49,801 bases of DNA from Borreliella burgdorferi B31 (GCF_000008685.2 NC_001318.1:210218-260018), one strand, 5' to 3'. Positions 9,530 through 18,678 are shown, counted from the first letter of the stretch. Made by a program: numbers and translations. The notes: generated by a model from the sequence alone, not told the origin.

Positions 9530-9557
9530 TTGACTTATTTTAAATTAATGCTATTAT
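9530..9557 (+). promoter_or_regulatory. Promoter of the pst operon
   Basis: TTGACT at 9530-9535, a 16-base spacer and TATTAT at 9552-9557, followed by AAAGGAG at 9568-9574 and pstS. The divergent efp lies on the other side of this 165-base region. I see no convincing Pho-box direct repeats. Confidence 0.6.
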
Positions 9558-9582
9558 ATACTTAAACAAAGGAGTTTGCTTG

Positions 9583-10422
9583 ATGAAAAAAGTTATTATC
9601 TTAATTTTTATGCTATCAACAAGTTTATTATACAACTGTAAAAATCAAGACAATGAAAAAATTGTATCAATTGGAGGATCTACAACTGTAAGCCCAATAC
9701 TAGACGAAATGATTTTAAGATATAATAAAATAAACAATAATACTAAAGTAACATACGATGCACAAGGAAGTAGTGTTGGCATAAACGGGCTATTTAACAA
9801 AATATATAAAATAGCAATATCATCAAGAGATTTAACAAAAGAAGAAATTGAACAAGGGGCAAAAGAAACTGTATTTGCTTATGATGCTTTAATTTTCATT
9901 ACAAGCCCTGAAATAAAAATTACAAATATTACAGAAGAAAATCTAGCTAAAATACTAAATGGAGAAATTCAAAATTGGAAACAAGTGGGAGGTCCTGATG
10001 CTAAAATCAACTTTATCAATCGAGACTCTTCTTCTGGTTCTTATTCGTCTATAAAAGACCTACTTCTTAATAAAATATTCAAAACTCACGAAGAAGCTCA
10101 ATTTAGACAAGACGGAATAGTGGTAAAATCTAATGGAGAGGTAATTGAAAAAACAAGCCTTACTCCCCACTCAATAGGATATATAGGTCTTGGATACGCA
10201 AAAAATTCAATAGAAAAGGGTTTGAATATTCTTTCTGTTAACAGCACATATCCTACAAAAGAAACAATAAATAGCAATAAATACACCATTAAAAGAAATT
10301 TAATAATAGTTACAAATAACAAATACGAGGATAAAAGCGTAACTCAATTTATTGATTTCATGACAAGCTCAACTGGACAAGATATTGTTGAAGAACAAGG
10401 CTTTTTAGGGATAAAAACATAA
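9583..10422 (+). CDS. pstS: Phosphate ABC transporter, phosphate-binding lipoprotein
   Basis: 279 residues from ATG 9583. I chose this over the TTG at 9580 because GGAG (9571-9574) is 8 bases from the ATG. The signal peptide ends in the lipobox LLYNC, so it is a lipoprotein. PstS-family phosphate-contact segments are visible: GGSTTVSPI near the start of the mature protein, AQGSSVGI, SSRDLTKEE and NRDSSSGSY. It captures inorganic phosphate in the periplasm and delivers it to PstCA. First gene of pstSCAB, separated from pstC by an 89-base gap that holds a hairpin. Confidence 0.95.
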   Translation: MKKVIILIFMLSTSLLYNCKNQDNEKIVSIGGSTTVSPILDEMILRYNKINNNTKVTYDAQGSSVGINGLFNKIYKIAISSRDLTKEEIEQGAKETVFAYDALIFITSPEIKITNITEENLAKILNGEIQNWKQVGGPDAKINFINRDSSSGSYSSIKDLLLNKIFKTHEEAQFRQDGIVVKSNGEVIEKTSLTPHSIGYIGLGYAKNSIEKGLNILSVNSTYPTKETINSNKYTIKRNLIIVTNNKYEDKSVTQFIDFMTSSTGQDIVEEQGFLGIKT

Positions 10423-10442
10423 TTAAATTAAAGAAAAAAAAA

Positions 10443-10464
10443 CTTGACTTAAGATCAAGTCAAG
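10443..10464 (+). promoter_or_regulatory. Intercistronic hairpin between pstS and pstC
   Basis: An 8-bp perfect stem CTTGACTT / AAGTCAAG with loop AAGATC, 20 bases after the pstS stop. No run of U follows on the + strand, so it is not a canonical terminator. It could stabilise the pstS 3' end or partly terminate, giving more binding protein than permease. Confidence 0.6.
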
Positions 10465-10511
10465 TAATACAATTTAACATTGGCATGAGCTTTAAGGGAT
10501 TCTTTTAAAAA

Positions 10512-11420
10512 ATGCATCTGAGCTTAAAGACAAAAAGAAAAATAATTGAAATTATTTTCAAATCTTTTATTCTTATATCTGCAATAATCAGCTCCCTATC
10601 AATATTGTTTTTGGGTTTGTTTATATTAAAAACTGGAATAATGCCATTTCTTAATAACAAAATTAAAATTTTAAACTTTTTATTCAGCACAAATTGGGAT
10701 CCTACTAGCAATTTACAAAAATCTTATGGTATTTTGGCATTCATTATTAATTCCTTTTTAACTACACTTTTTTCTATTTTAATTGCTTTACCAATTGGAT
10801 TGGGATTTGCGATATATTTACTTGAAAAAGCAAAAGGATTTTATAGACAATTTTTACAAACAGTAATAGAGCTTTTAGCAGGAATCCCTAGTGTAGTTTA
10901 CGGATTTTTTGGAAGCACATTTATTGCAGCTTTAGTAAAAAACATTTTTCAAAGAGAAGACAATTTGGGATACAATTTAATAAGCTCATCACTCATATTA
11001 AGCATAATGATAATCCCCACAATAATTAGCGTTTGTTATTCATCGCTCAAAGCCGTTCCAAAATCATATAAATTTGCATCTCTTGCATTAGCAGCAACAG
11101 ACTGGCAAACAATATATAATATAATAATACCATCGGCTAGTCGAGGTATTTTAGCAGGAACAATATTGGCAATAGGAAGAGCTATTGGAGAAACCGTGGC
11201 AGTATTAATGGTCGGAGGAGGCTCTCCTCTTTTTATAAAAAACATATTTTCTCCTATTAGAACACTAACTGTAAACATTGCTATGGACATGGGATACGCC
11301 TCGGGTGTTCACAGAGAAGCTCTCTTTTCTACAGCTCTAGTATTATTGCTATTTTCAATAATTACAAATTTACTCAAAAATTTTATACTATCTTCCAATA
11401 AAGGGTTAAAGAAAAAGTGA
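10512..11420 (+). CDS. pstC: Phosphate ABC transporter permease PstC
   Basis: 302 residues with about six membrane segments, typical for PstC. The cytoplasmic coupling loop, which docks on the ATPase, is visible as IPSASRGILAGTILAIGRA followed by IGETVAVLMVGG. It forms the inner-membrane channel with PstA. The ribosome site is weak: AAGGG lies 13 bases before the ATG. The stop overlaps the GTG start of pstA by 4 bases (GTGA), so the two subunits are translationally coupled. Confidence 0.94.
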   Translation: MHLSLKTKRKIIEIIFKSFILISAIISSLSILFLGLFILKTGIMPFLNNKIKILNFLFSTNWDPTSNLQKSYGILAFIINSFLTTLFSILIALPIGLGFAIYLLEKAKGFYRQFLQTVIELLAGIPSVVYGFFGSTFIAALVKNIFQREDNLGYNLISSSLILSIMIIPTIISVCYSSLKAVPKSYKFASLALAATDWQTIYNIIIPSASRGILAGTILAIGRAIGETVAVLMVGGGSPLFIKNIFSPIRTLTVNIAMDMGYASGVHREALFSTALVLLLFSIITNLLKNFILSSNKGLKKK

Positions 11421-12961
11421 CTAAAACTCAAATCAATAAATTAATTAATAAGTTCTATTTCTTTATAATCAATTCTATTGCATATTTTTTAACAGCGGTA
11501 TTAATTTTTCTAATAGCATATGTATTGTACAACTCTTTATTTTATTTCAAAAAAAAACAAACTTTATTTTTAAACAAAACTCAAAGCTTTGTGCCATTTA
11601 AAACAGAAGACGGCAAAGAAATACAAATTGCTTTTATTGTTAACAAAAATATCAACACAGACAAAATCTCAATAGAAGACATTCACAACATATATAATAA
11701 TAAAATTTCACACTGGGGAAGCATTTCAGATCAGGGAATTGACATTATACCTATTGCAAGTTCAATTGACAGCATATCTAACAAAGCTATTCTAAAAACA
11801 CTAATCAAAAACAATGTATTTAATAAAAGATACATAAAAATCGAACCATCTACCAAAAAAATACTTCAAACCATAAACAGCACAATAGGCTCTGTAGGCT
11901 ATTTAACAAAAAAAGAATTTGAATCCCTAGATTTTAAATTATATCCCAATATTAAGGCTTTAAAAATAAAAACTATGTCTGTCCTAATAAGTAAAAAAAC
12001 TTTAACAAAAAATGAAAATGAAATAATCAATACATTAGGTGTTGATGAAGTTGAAAAACTTATTAAAGGCAAAGAAAAATGGGTCAATTTAATATCAAAA
12101 GATATTAAATTAAAAATAATAAAATATCTTGATCAAGAAGAAAATATAATACAAACTATAGAAAAAACAGAAGGCGCACTAGCAATTGTGCCTTGGCATT
12201 ATTTTCAAAATTTTAAAGCACCCTTTATTAAAATGCATTATATTGATAAAAGTAGTCCTTTAAATTTAAATTTCATATTATCTATTCCAAGAGATTCTGG
12301 CGCATATGGTGGAATTTCTTATTTAATATTAAATACTTTTTATGTAATACTATTAACAACCGCTATTTCAATATGCATTGGAATAGGAACTGGCATAATG
12401 CTTGCCGAATATACTTCTAGTAAAATATTTTACAAAATACTGTCTATGAGCGTTGACATTCTTTCTTCAATTCCTGCAATAATTTTTGGACTTTTTGGAC
12501 TGATTTTTTTTGTGCCAATTCTTGGAATAGGAATACTCTCAGGAGCAATAACAAGCTCCCTAATGATATTACCAATGATTGTTAAAACAACCGAAGAAGC
12601 ATTTAAAACAATCCCAAAATCATACAAATACGCTTCATTCGCCTTAGGGGCAAATAAAACAGAAACTATAATTAAAGTTATGGTTCCAGCAGCTATTCCC
12701 GGAATACTAACAGGAATAGTTCTTGCAATAGGAAGAGCTTTGGGAGAAACAGCTGTATTGCTTTTTACAATGGGAACAAACTTGGGACTTGCAACAAATT
12801 TAAATGAACCTTCAAGAACATTAACTGTACACTTACTAATGTTATTTCAAGAAGGACACCTGGACAAAGGATTTGGAACAGCCTCAATACTTGTTATTAT
12901 GGTACTCATAATAAATTTAACATCAAAATTTTTAATAAACAAATTATATAGGATTAAATAA
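11417..12961 (+). CDS. pstA: Phosphate ABC transporter permease PstA with inserted PstS-like domain
   Basis: 514 residues; PstA is usually about 280-300. One membrane segment (about 14-43) is followed by roughly 220 soluble residues (about 56-285), then the usual permease core from about 300, with the coupling loop VPAAIPGILTGIVLAIGRAL. Within the extra part, ISIEDIHNIYNNKISHW (85-101) aligns by eye with ITEENLAKILNGEIQNW in PstS of this same operon. STIGSVGYL (156-163) resembles SIGYIGLGY. The PstS ligand residues RDSSSG are replaced by ASSIDS, so phosphate binding is doubtful. Starts at GTG 11417, overlapping pstC by 4 bases; pstB follows with no gap. Confidence 0.92.
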   Translation: MTKTQINKLINKFYFFIINSIAYFLTAVLIFLIAYVLYNSLFYFKKKQTLFLNKTQSFVPFKTEDGKEIQIAFIVNKNINTDKISIEDIHNIYNNKISHWGSISDQGIDIIPIASSIDSISNKAILKTLIKNNVFNKRYIKIEPSTKKILQTINSTIGSVGYLTKKEFESLDFKLYPNIKALKIKTMSVLISKKTLTKNENEIINTLGVDEVEKLIKGKEKWVNLISKDIKLKIIKYLDQEENIIQTIEKTEGALAIVPWHYFQNFKAPFIKMHYIDKSSPLNLNFILSIPRDSGAYGGISYLILNTFYVILLTTAISICIGIGTGIMLAEYTSSKIFYKILSMSVDILSSIPAIIFGLFGLIFFVPILGIGILSGAITSSLMILPMIVKTTEEAFKTIPKSYKYASFALGANKTETIIKVMVPAAIPGILTGIVLAIGRALGETAVLLFTMGTNLGLATNLNEPSRTLTVHLLMLFQEGHLDKGFGTASILVIMVLIINLTSKFLINKLYRIK

Positions 12962-13744
12962 GTGATAAAAGAAAAAGATACACCAAAAAATGAAGTTATA
13001 ATAGAAACGGAAAATCTGAATCTATTTTATACAGACTTTAAAGCTTTAAATAAAATAAACATGAAAATACTGAAAAATAGTATTACCGCCTTAATAGGCC
13101 CATCTGGCTGTGGTAAATCAACATTCTTAAGAACTCTCAACAGAATGAACGATCTTGTTGAAGGCATTAAAATAGAAGGCAATGTAATATATGAGGGAAA
13201 AAACATTTATTCAAATAATTTCGATATCCTGGAGCTTAGAAGAAAAATAGGAATGGTATTCCAAACCCCTAACCCATTTTTAATGTCTATCTATGATAAT
13301 ATAAGCTATGGTCCAAAAATACATGGAACAAAAGATAAAAAAAAACTAGACGAAATAGTAGAGCAATCACTAAAAAAATCTGCACTCTGGAATGAGGTCA
13401 AAGACAAACTTCATACAAACGCCTTAAGTCTCTCAGGAGGCCAGCAGCAAAGGCTCTGTATTGCAAGAACTCTCGCAATAGAGCCAAATGTAATACTGAT
13501 GGACGAACCTACCTCTGCTCTCGATCCAATATCAACAGGCAAAATTGAAGAGTTAATAATAAACTTAAAAGAAAGTTACACAATAATCATTGTAACTCAC
13601 AACATGCAACAAGCCGGAAGAATATCTGATAGAACCGCATTTTTCCTTAATGGATGCATTGAAGAAGAAAGTTCAACTGATGAATTATTCTTCAATCCTA
13701 AAAATACTAAAACTGAAGAATATATCAGCGGAAAATTTGGATAA
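12962..13744 (+). CDS. pstB: Phosphate ABC transporter ATP-binding protein PstB
   Basis: 260 residues, normal PstB length. Walker [10 protein letters not shown] is at 46-54, the Q-loop is in MVFQTPNPF, the ABC signature LSGGQQQR is at 157-164, Walker B VILMDEP follows at once, and the switch His is in VTHNMQQ. It powers phosphate import by PstCA. The start is GTG 12962, directly after the pstA stop, with AGGAT about 8 bases upstream inside pstA. Last gene of the operon. No phoU follows; instead bmtA converges, leaving only 2 bases between stops. Confidence 0.96.
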   Translation: MIKEKDTPKNEVIIETENLNLFYTDFKALNKINMKILKNSITALIGPSGCGKSTFLRTLNRMNDLVEGIKIEGNVIYEGKNIYSNNFDILELRRKIGMVFQTPNPFLMSIYDNISYGPKIHGTKDKKKLDEIVEQSLKKSALWNEVKDKLHTNALSLSGGQQQRLCIARTLAIEPNVILMDEPTSALDPISTGKIEELIINLKESYTIIIVTHNMQQAGRISDRTAFFLNGCIEEESSTDELFFNPKNTKTEEYISGKFG

Positions 13745-13746
13745 TT

Positions 13747-14568
13747 TTAACCTAGTGAAACATCGAGAAACATCATTAATGTAAAACCAATAACACCAAA
13801 TATACTTGGCACTTTATTGTCAATGTCTTTTCTCTTAGCTTCAGGTATTAATTGTTCAATTGACACATAAATCATAGCTCCTGCAGAAAAAGCCAAAGCA
13901 AAAGGTAAAATTCGAGTAAAAGAATAAACCGCATAAGCACCCATAAGCCCCCCCACAATTTCTACCAATCCTGACATTTGGCCATAGTTAAAGCATTTTG
14001 CCAAAGCAACATTACCTCTTCTTAAAGGCAGAGAAATAGCTGCTCCTTCGGGAATATTTTGAATACCAATACCAAGCGTAAGAAGCATAGCCCCAACTAA
14101 AGTTTGAATATCTGGATTAGACGCCAAGGCTCCAAAAGCAACTCCAACAGCCAATCCTTCTGGAAAATTATGTAAAGTAACAGCAGTAAAGAGTAAAAAA
14201 TCTTTTTTACCATGTTTAGTTAAGTCTTCATCAATAAAAGTAAGTTTATCCAGATCTGGAACAAATACATCTACAATATATATAAAAAATGCCCCAACAA
14301 GAAATCCAAAAACAGCCGGCACCCAAGTAATGTATCCAAGCTCTTCAGCTCTTTCTATAGCAGGCTGAATAAGCGAAAAAAAACTGGCCGCTATCATAAT
14401 GCCAGCTGAAAAACCAAGCATAGCGTCCATTATTTTATTATCTACCTTTCTAAAGAAAAAAACTGCTGCTGCTCCAAAAGCTGTAGTAAACCAAGTGAAA
14501 GTAGAACCTAAAAGTCCCAATAATACAGGATGCAAAGTTAATAAATAATCTAAAATTGATTTTATCAT
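13747..14568 (-). CDS. bmtA: ZIP-family metal transporter, BmtA (GufA-like)
   Basis: 273 residues with about eight membrane segments. The ZIP metal-site helices are clear: HNFPEGLAVGVAFG and GIQNIPEGAAIS, each with the N/H-x-PEG signature. In B. burgdorferi this GufA/ZIP homologue (BB0219) is reported as manganese transporter BmtA, needed for virulence; the metal specificity is literature knowledge. A strong GGAGG lies 4 bases before the ATG. It is convergent with pstB (2-base gap) and sits 40 bases after alaS on the same strand, so it may be read through from the alaS operon. Confidence 0.93.
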   Translation of the reverse strand: MIKSILDYLLTLHPVLLGLLGSTFTWFTTAFGAAAVFFFRKVDNKIMDAMLGFSAGIMIAASFFSLIQPAIERAEELGYITWVPAVFGFLVGAFFIYIVDVFVPDLDKLTFIDEDLTKHGKKDFLLFTAVTLHNFPEGLAVGVAFGALASNPDIQTLVGAMLLTLGIGIQNIPEGAAISLPLRRGNVALAKCFNYGQMSGLVEIVGGLMGAYAVYSFTRILPFALAFSAGAMIYVSIEQLIPEAKRKDIDNKVPSIFGVIGFTLMMFLDVSLG

Positions 14569-14608
14569 AAAGCCTCCTATTAAAACAAATCAACAAATAA
14601 TAAGTAAT

Positions 14609-16393
14609 TTACTCATCAATCAAAATAGCTTTTATTCTTCTTATACCTGAAGATGAGGATTGTTCTTTTTGTATTTTAAAAGTACCAAGTTCATTGGTAT
14701 TCTCTACATGAGGGCCTCCACAAACTTCAAGCGAAAATCCATCTATCTCATAAACGCTCACCAAATCGTCATATTTTTCTCCAAAAAGAGCCATAGCACC
14801 TTTTTCTCGAGCTTCACTTAATTCCATTATAATTTTTTTTACAGACAAAGAATTTTTTATCTGTAAATTAACAATCTCTTCAACTTTTTTTATCTCATCA
14901 TCCGTCATCTTTTCAGAATGAACAAAATCAAACCTTAATCGCTCAGCAGTAATATTGCTTCCTTTTTGTCTAACATGATCGCCTAGTACTAATTGAAGTG
15001 CCTTATGCAGTAAATGGGTCGCTGTATGTAGTTTAGTGGTCTCATAAGTATAATCGGCAAGCCCTCCTTTAAAAACTTTGTCACCCCCTTTCTTTGAAGT
15101 TTTTTGATGCTTTTTAAAATGCTCATTAAAACCCAACTTATCAACATTAAAGCCATATTCAATAGCAAGCTCTTCTGTTACTTCGTATGGAAAACCATAA
15201 GTATCGTATAGTTTAAAAGCAATATCACCAGGAATAGTCTTGGAAGGCAAATTTCTTGTTATTTTAATAAATTCTTGCTCTCCTTGAGATAAAGTTTTAA
15301 AAAACTTTTCTTCTTCTTTGCTTAATTCCTTTTTGATAAAATCTTTTTTTTCTGTTAGCTCATTATAAAAAGATCTATAAATAGCTTCTACAGAATCAAC
15401 AAGATCAGCTAAAAAATGGGATTTTATCCCAAGTTTCTTTGCATATCTGATAGATCGCCTTATTAGTCTTCTTAAAACATATCCTTGCCCCAAATTGGAG
15501 GGAAAAACAACAGAACTATCAGCAAGAATAAAGCAAGCAGCTTTAACATGATCAGAAATTATTCTAATACATCTATCATCATCTTCTTTTTGTCCATAAA
15601 TTTTACCAGAAATATATTCTATTCTCTTTATTATAGGCATGAATGCATCTGTATCATAAACTGAAGATTTGCCCTGCAAAAAAGCAATTGTCCTCTCAAG
15701 TCCCATTCCCGTATCAACGCATTTTCGACCCAATTCTATGTAATTACCATTTTCATCTTTATTGTATTGCATAAAAACATTATTCCAAATTTCAAAATAC
15801 TTACCACAAGAACACGTAATATTACAGTCAAGAGAACACTTAGACTTTCCAGTATCCACATATATTTCAGTATCTGGCCCACAAGGCCCTTTAGATCCAA
15901 CAGGCCCCCAAAAATTATGATCCTTAGAAAGATAATGTATTCTATCTTTGGAAATACCCAAGCTTTCCCAAACTTTAGCAGTCTCTGTATCGCGCGGAAT
16001 CTCTTGATCGCCTTCAAATACGCTCACATAAAGACTGTCTTTTGGAATATTTAAATAATCAGAAGATGTCAAAAATTCAAAACTACACTTTACAGAATAC
16101 TCTTTGAAATAAGCTCCAAGAGACCAATTTCCAAGCATTTCAAAAAAAGTTAAATGGCTTAAATCTCCAACCTCATCAATGTCGCCTGTTCTTAGGCACT
16201 TTTGAACATTAACAAGCATATCTCCTGATGGATGCACTTCTCCAAGAAGATACGGGATAAGGGGCTGCATGCCAGCTGTATTAAAAAGAACTGTAGGATC
16301 ATTTTCAGGAACTAATGATTTCCCCATTATTTCAAAATGTTTTTTTGATTTAAAAAAATCAATATATTTTTTACGCAACTTATTAAGTGTCAT
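14609..16393 (-). CDS. alaS: Alanyl-tRNA synthetase, short form without C-Ala domain
   Basis: 594 residues against about 870 in most bacteria. The class II catalytic and tRNA-binding regions are present (NTAGMQPLIPYLLGE, FFEMLGNWSLG). So is the editing domain, with metal ligands H456, H460 (HTATH), C558 and H562 (CGGPH), which clears Ser- and Gly-tRNA(Ala). The protein ends about 30 residues later, so the whole C-Ala oligomerisation/tRNA-elbow domain is absent. The ATG overlaps the fliG1 stop by one base (TAATG), with GAGG 10 bases upstream. The reading frame shows no sign of breakage. Confidence 0.95.
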   Translation of the reverse strand: MTLNKLRKKYIDFFKSKKHFEIMGKSLVPENDPTVLFNTAGMQPLIPYLLGEVHPSGDMLVNVQKCLRTGDIDEVGDLSHLTFFEMLGNWSLGAYFKEYSVKCSFEFLTSSDYLNIPKDSLYVSVFEGDQEIPRDTETAKVWESLGISKDRIHYLSKDHNFWGPVGSKGPCGPDTEIYVDTGKSKCSLDCNITCSCGKYFEIWNNVFMQYNKDENGNYIELGRKCVDTGMGLERTIAFLQGKSSVYDTDAFMPIIKRIEYISGKIYGQKEDDDRCIRIISDHVKAACFILADSSVVFPSNLGQGYVLRRLIRRSIRYAKKLGIKSHFLADLVDSVEAIYRSFYNELTEKKDFIKKELSKEEEKFFKTLSQGEQEFIKITRNLPSKTIPGDIAFKLYDTYGFPYEVTEELAIEYGFNVDKLGFNEHFKKHQKTSKKGGDKVFKGGLADYTYETTKLHTATHLLHKALQLVLGDHVRQKGSNITAERLRFDFVHSEKMTDDEIKKVEEIVNLQIKNSLSVKKIIMELSEAREKGAMALFGEKYDDLVSVYEIDGFSLEVCGGPHVENTNELGTFKIQKEQSSSSGIRRIKAILIDE

Positions 16394-17610
16394 TAAATAA
16401 ATTCCTCATTTTTTCTATATATTATTAAATCGCCTTTTAAAGTTAAATTTTTAATATAATTAACAAAAGCTGTTGTCATAGTTTTTAAATCTTTTTTACT
16501 TATTTTTCCTAAAAAAGCTTCTTCGTCTAAAATGATTTCTTTGCGCCTTTTTGAAACATTTGAAAGCATTTTATCTCTAACCTCATCAGCTTTATCCTTA
16601 ATAATAATTGCAATCTCTTTGTCTGTAAACTCTCTTAAAATATTATGAAGGTCATTATCCATTATTCTCAATATTACATTGATATCAAATATTTTTTCTC
16701 GAATTTCACTGTCCACAACAGGATTTAAATCCCGCATATTAATATTATTAAGCAAATTTTTCTCTTCATTAAAATCCATATAGCTTAAAATATCAACAAG
16801 TATCTTAGATCCATCAAGTTTATCTGTCTTAAGATTCCCCTGCATCTTAAATCTATCCTTAAGCTTATTTGAAATTGCCTCTATTGTCTCCATGCTCAAT
16901 TGCCTTGGTTTGACAAGATCTTTTACAAATTTTCTTCTATCTTCTTCTTCTAGCATTGAAAAAACATATTTTTTTTGATCTTTATTTAAATAATTATATA
17001 ATATAACAAGCGTTTTAATATTCTCATCCTTAATTAATGCCCAAAGTTGTTCATGCTCAATTTGAGACAAATAATCAAAAGGAATAAAAATATCATTACC
17101 AGTAACTTTTTTATAAATTGATTTTGCCTTAGATTTTCCTAACGTTTTATTTAATAACTCATAAGCAAAGTTATCATCAACCTTAACATACCTTTTTTGA
17201 TTTCTTAGTAACTCTTCAAATTCTTTAATAATATGCTCTTTTTCTTCTGGAGCAATATAGCTAATCTTTGAAATTTCTCTGGTAATTAAGATTATATCCG
17301 AATCATCAAGCTCAGACATAATCTTAGCAGATTTTTCAAGTCCAATAGCCAAAAAATATTTTGCAATCTTTGTGACCTTACTCTCTTTGCGAATAAACCC
17401 TGGCTTTAACTCATTAATATTGTTGGATTTAGGCTCGACAGGTGTTTTATTTTTATTTCCTTTAATAAGGCTTATCCAAGATCTAAGCATAGAGCCTTGA
17501 ATCTCTGAATCGGAAAAATTTTTATTTAAACTTAAAGTATCAATTTCTTCAACGGTTTTTTTGCTTAAATTTTTAGCATTTTTATACTTGGAAAGCCTAG
17601 GATCCTGCAT
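16393..17610 (-). CDS. fliG1: Flagellar motor switch protein FliG paralogue 1
   Basis: 405 residues from ATG 17610; the ATG at 17619 abuts the only Shine-Dalgarno-like run (AAAAGAG) with no spacing, so I prefer the later one. The N-terminal about 80 residues are extra relative to standard FliG (about 340). FliG-N/M features follow (AKYFLAIGLEKSAKIMSEL, MLEEEDRRKFV) and a C-terminal domain with charged residues in the torque-helix region. Borrelia has two FliG proteins; FliG1 (BB0221) is reported as pole-localised and needed for movement in viscous media. It is sandwiched between pgl (14-base overlap) and alaS (1-base overlap). Confidence 0.92.
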   Translation of the reverse strand: MQDPRLSKYKNAKNLSKKTVEEIDTLSLNKNFSDSEIQGSMLRSWISLIKGNKNKTPVEPKSNNINELKPGFIRKESKVTKIAKYFLAIGLEKSAKIMSELDDSDIILITREISKISYIAPEEKEHIIKEFEELLRNQKRYVKVDDNFAYELLNKTLGKSKAKSIYKKVTGNDIFIPFDYLSQIEHEQLWALIKDENIKTLVILYNYLNKDQKKYVFSMLEEEDRRKFVKDLVKPRQLSMETIEAISNKLKDRFKMQGNLKTDKLDGSKILVDILSYMDFNEEKNLLNNINMRDLNPVVDSEIREKIFDINVILRIMDNDLHNILREFTDKEIAIIIKDKADEVRDKMLSNVSKRRKEIILDEEAFLGKISKKDLKTMTTAFVNYIKNLTLKGDLIIYRKNEEFI

Positions 17611-18304
17611 AACTTTCATCTCTTTTAATGTTTGTAAGAACTAGTAAATTGGGATGCTCTTTGAGAAGTCTGGCTGGACATTCATTAATAGAACTATTAG
17701 AAGCTAAAAAATTTTCTAAAGCACACTTTTTATCAACACCCATAAATAACAAAACAACAGCTTTTGAACCAAACAAAGATTTCGGCGTTAAGCTTATTCT
17801 TTTGCTTGGGAATTTGGGAGAATTGTATTCATACTGATAACCTTCTACATCTGAAAACAACAATTTTCTTGAAGGAAAAAGCGATGCTATGTGGCCATCC
17901 TCACCAACAGAAACTATAATAAAATCAAAAATATTAAACCTAGAATTAAATTCAATATTATAGTCATGAATAGCTGTGGCTTCGTCTATTTCGCTATAAA
18001 CAAAAGCATGAAATTTGGAAATGCTTATTAAATTTTTATCAACCATTTTAGAAAAAAAATTTTTATTTAAAAGATTATAATTACTATTCTCATCATTTAA
18101 TGGAACACACCGTTCATCAACTAAAAAAAAATGCGATCTTCTAAAAGAAAAATTTTGTTTAAGAAAAACGCTTAAAAAGTTAACTATACTTCGACCACCA
18201 CAAATTCCAATACTTGTATATTTATCTTTATCTACATTCATATTAAAAAAATCAAAAAATCTATCTTTTAAATAATTCTCTTCATCAGAATATAAAAACT
18301 CCAT
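17597..18304 (-). CDS. pgl: 6-phosphogluconolactonase
   Basis: 235 residues, the usual DevB/SOL-type length. It hydrolyses 6-phosphogluconolactone to 6-phosphogluconate in the oxidative pentose phosphate pathway. Family motifs are visible: GICGGRSIVNFLS (phosphate loop), FFLVDERCVP and VSVGEDGHIASLFP. AAGGGA before the ATG is a plausible ribosome site. It lies 20 bases downstream of the split lipoprotein locus and overlaps fliG1, so it is part of a five-gene minus-strand run ending with alaS. Confidence 0.93.
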   Translation of the reverse strand: MEFLYSDEENYLKDRFFDFFNMNVDKDKYTSIGICGGRSIVNFLSVFLKQNFSFRRSHFFLVDERCVPLNDENSNYNLLNKNFFSKMVDKNLISISKFHAFVYSEIDEATAIHDYNIEFNSRFNIFDFIIVSVGEDGHIASLFPSRKLLFSDVEGYQYEYNSPKFPSKRISLTPKSLFGSKAVVLLFMGVDKKCALENFLASNSSINECPARLLKEHPNLLVLTNIKRDESYAGS

Positions 18305-18324
18305 CTAACTTCCCTTAATACATA

Positions 18325-18678
18325 TTAATCTAAATAATAATAAATAGTTGAAGCAATCCTTAATATTTCTTTAGGATAAAGCTTTGGGTTGCCAAAGATT
18401 ATATCAACTAGAAAAAATTTAAAGTATTCTTGATTTGCATTTTTAATTTTATCTAATTTGGAACCAAAATGTCTCGTAAATTCTAAAGCAGAAAGTTCTG
18501 CATTTCTTATTGAACCTGCTAGAATTTGAAAATTTGTATCATTAATTCTATTTAAATAATATCTTAAATCTCTATTACTGCTAATTGGCAAGCCTTGATT
18601 ATAAAACTCAATAATATTTTTTTCTACTGTTTTCATTTTTTCAATATCAATTGTATTGGTAATTAAAGCAATATACAT
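18325..18678 (-). pseudogene. Downstream half of a split lipoprotein gene, or separate small protein (BB0223-like)
   Basis: 117 codons. There is no ribosome site, and the upstream frame closes at a TAA (18685-18687), so translation could start only at ATG 18678. That ATG lies inside an ATGT tandem duplication at the end of the preceding lipoprotein reading frame, 4 bases from that frame's own ATG. Removing one ATGT fuses the two into one 200-residue lipoprotein with a continuous helix across the junction (SKIKAFLLNMYIALITNT). I therefore favour a frameshifted or phase-variable gene over two genes. No recognised fold. Confidence 0.6.

Noticed and set aside
11417..12961. pstA as a fusion or assembly error
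   Set aside because: The frame is continuous, and the insert has the same composition as the neighbours and resembles PstS, so it looks like a genuine domain.
15736..16054. Overlapping frames on both strands inside alaS
   Set aside because: They lie entirely within conserved AlaRS sequence and have no family match or start signals.
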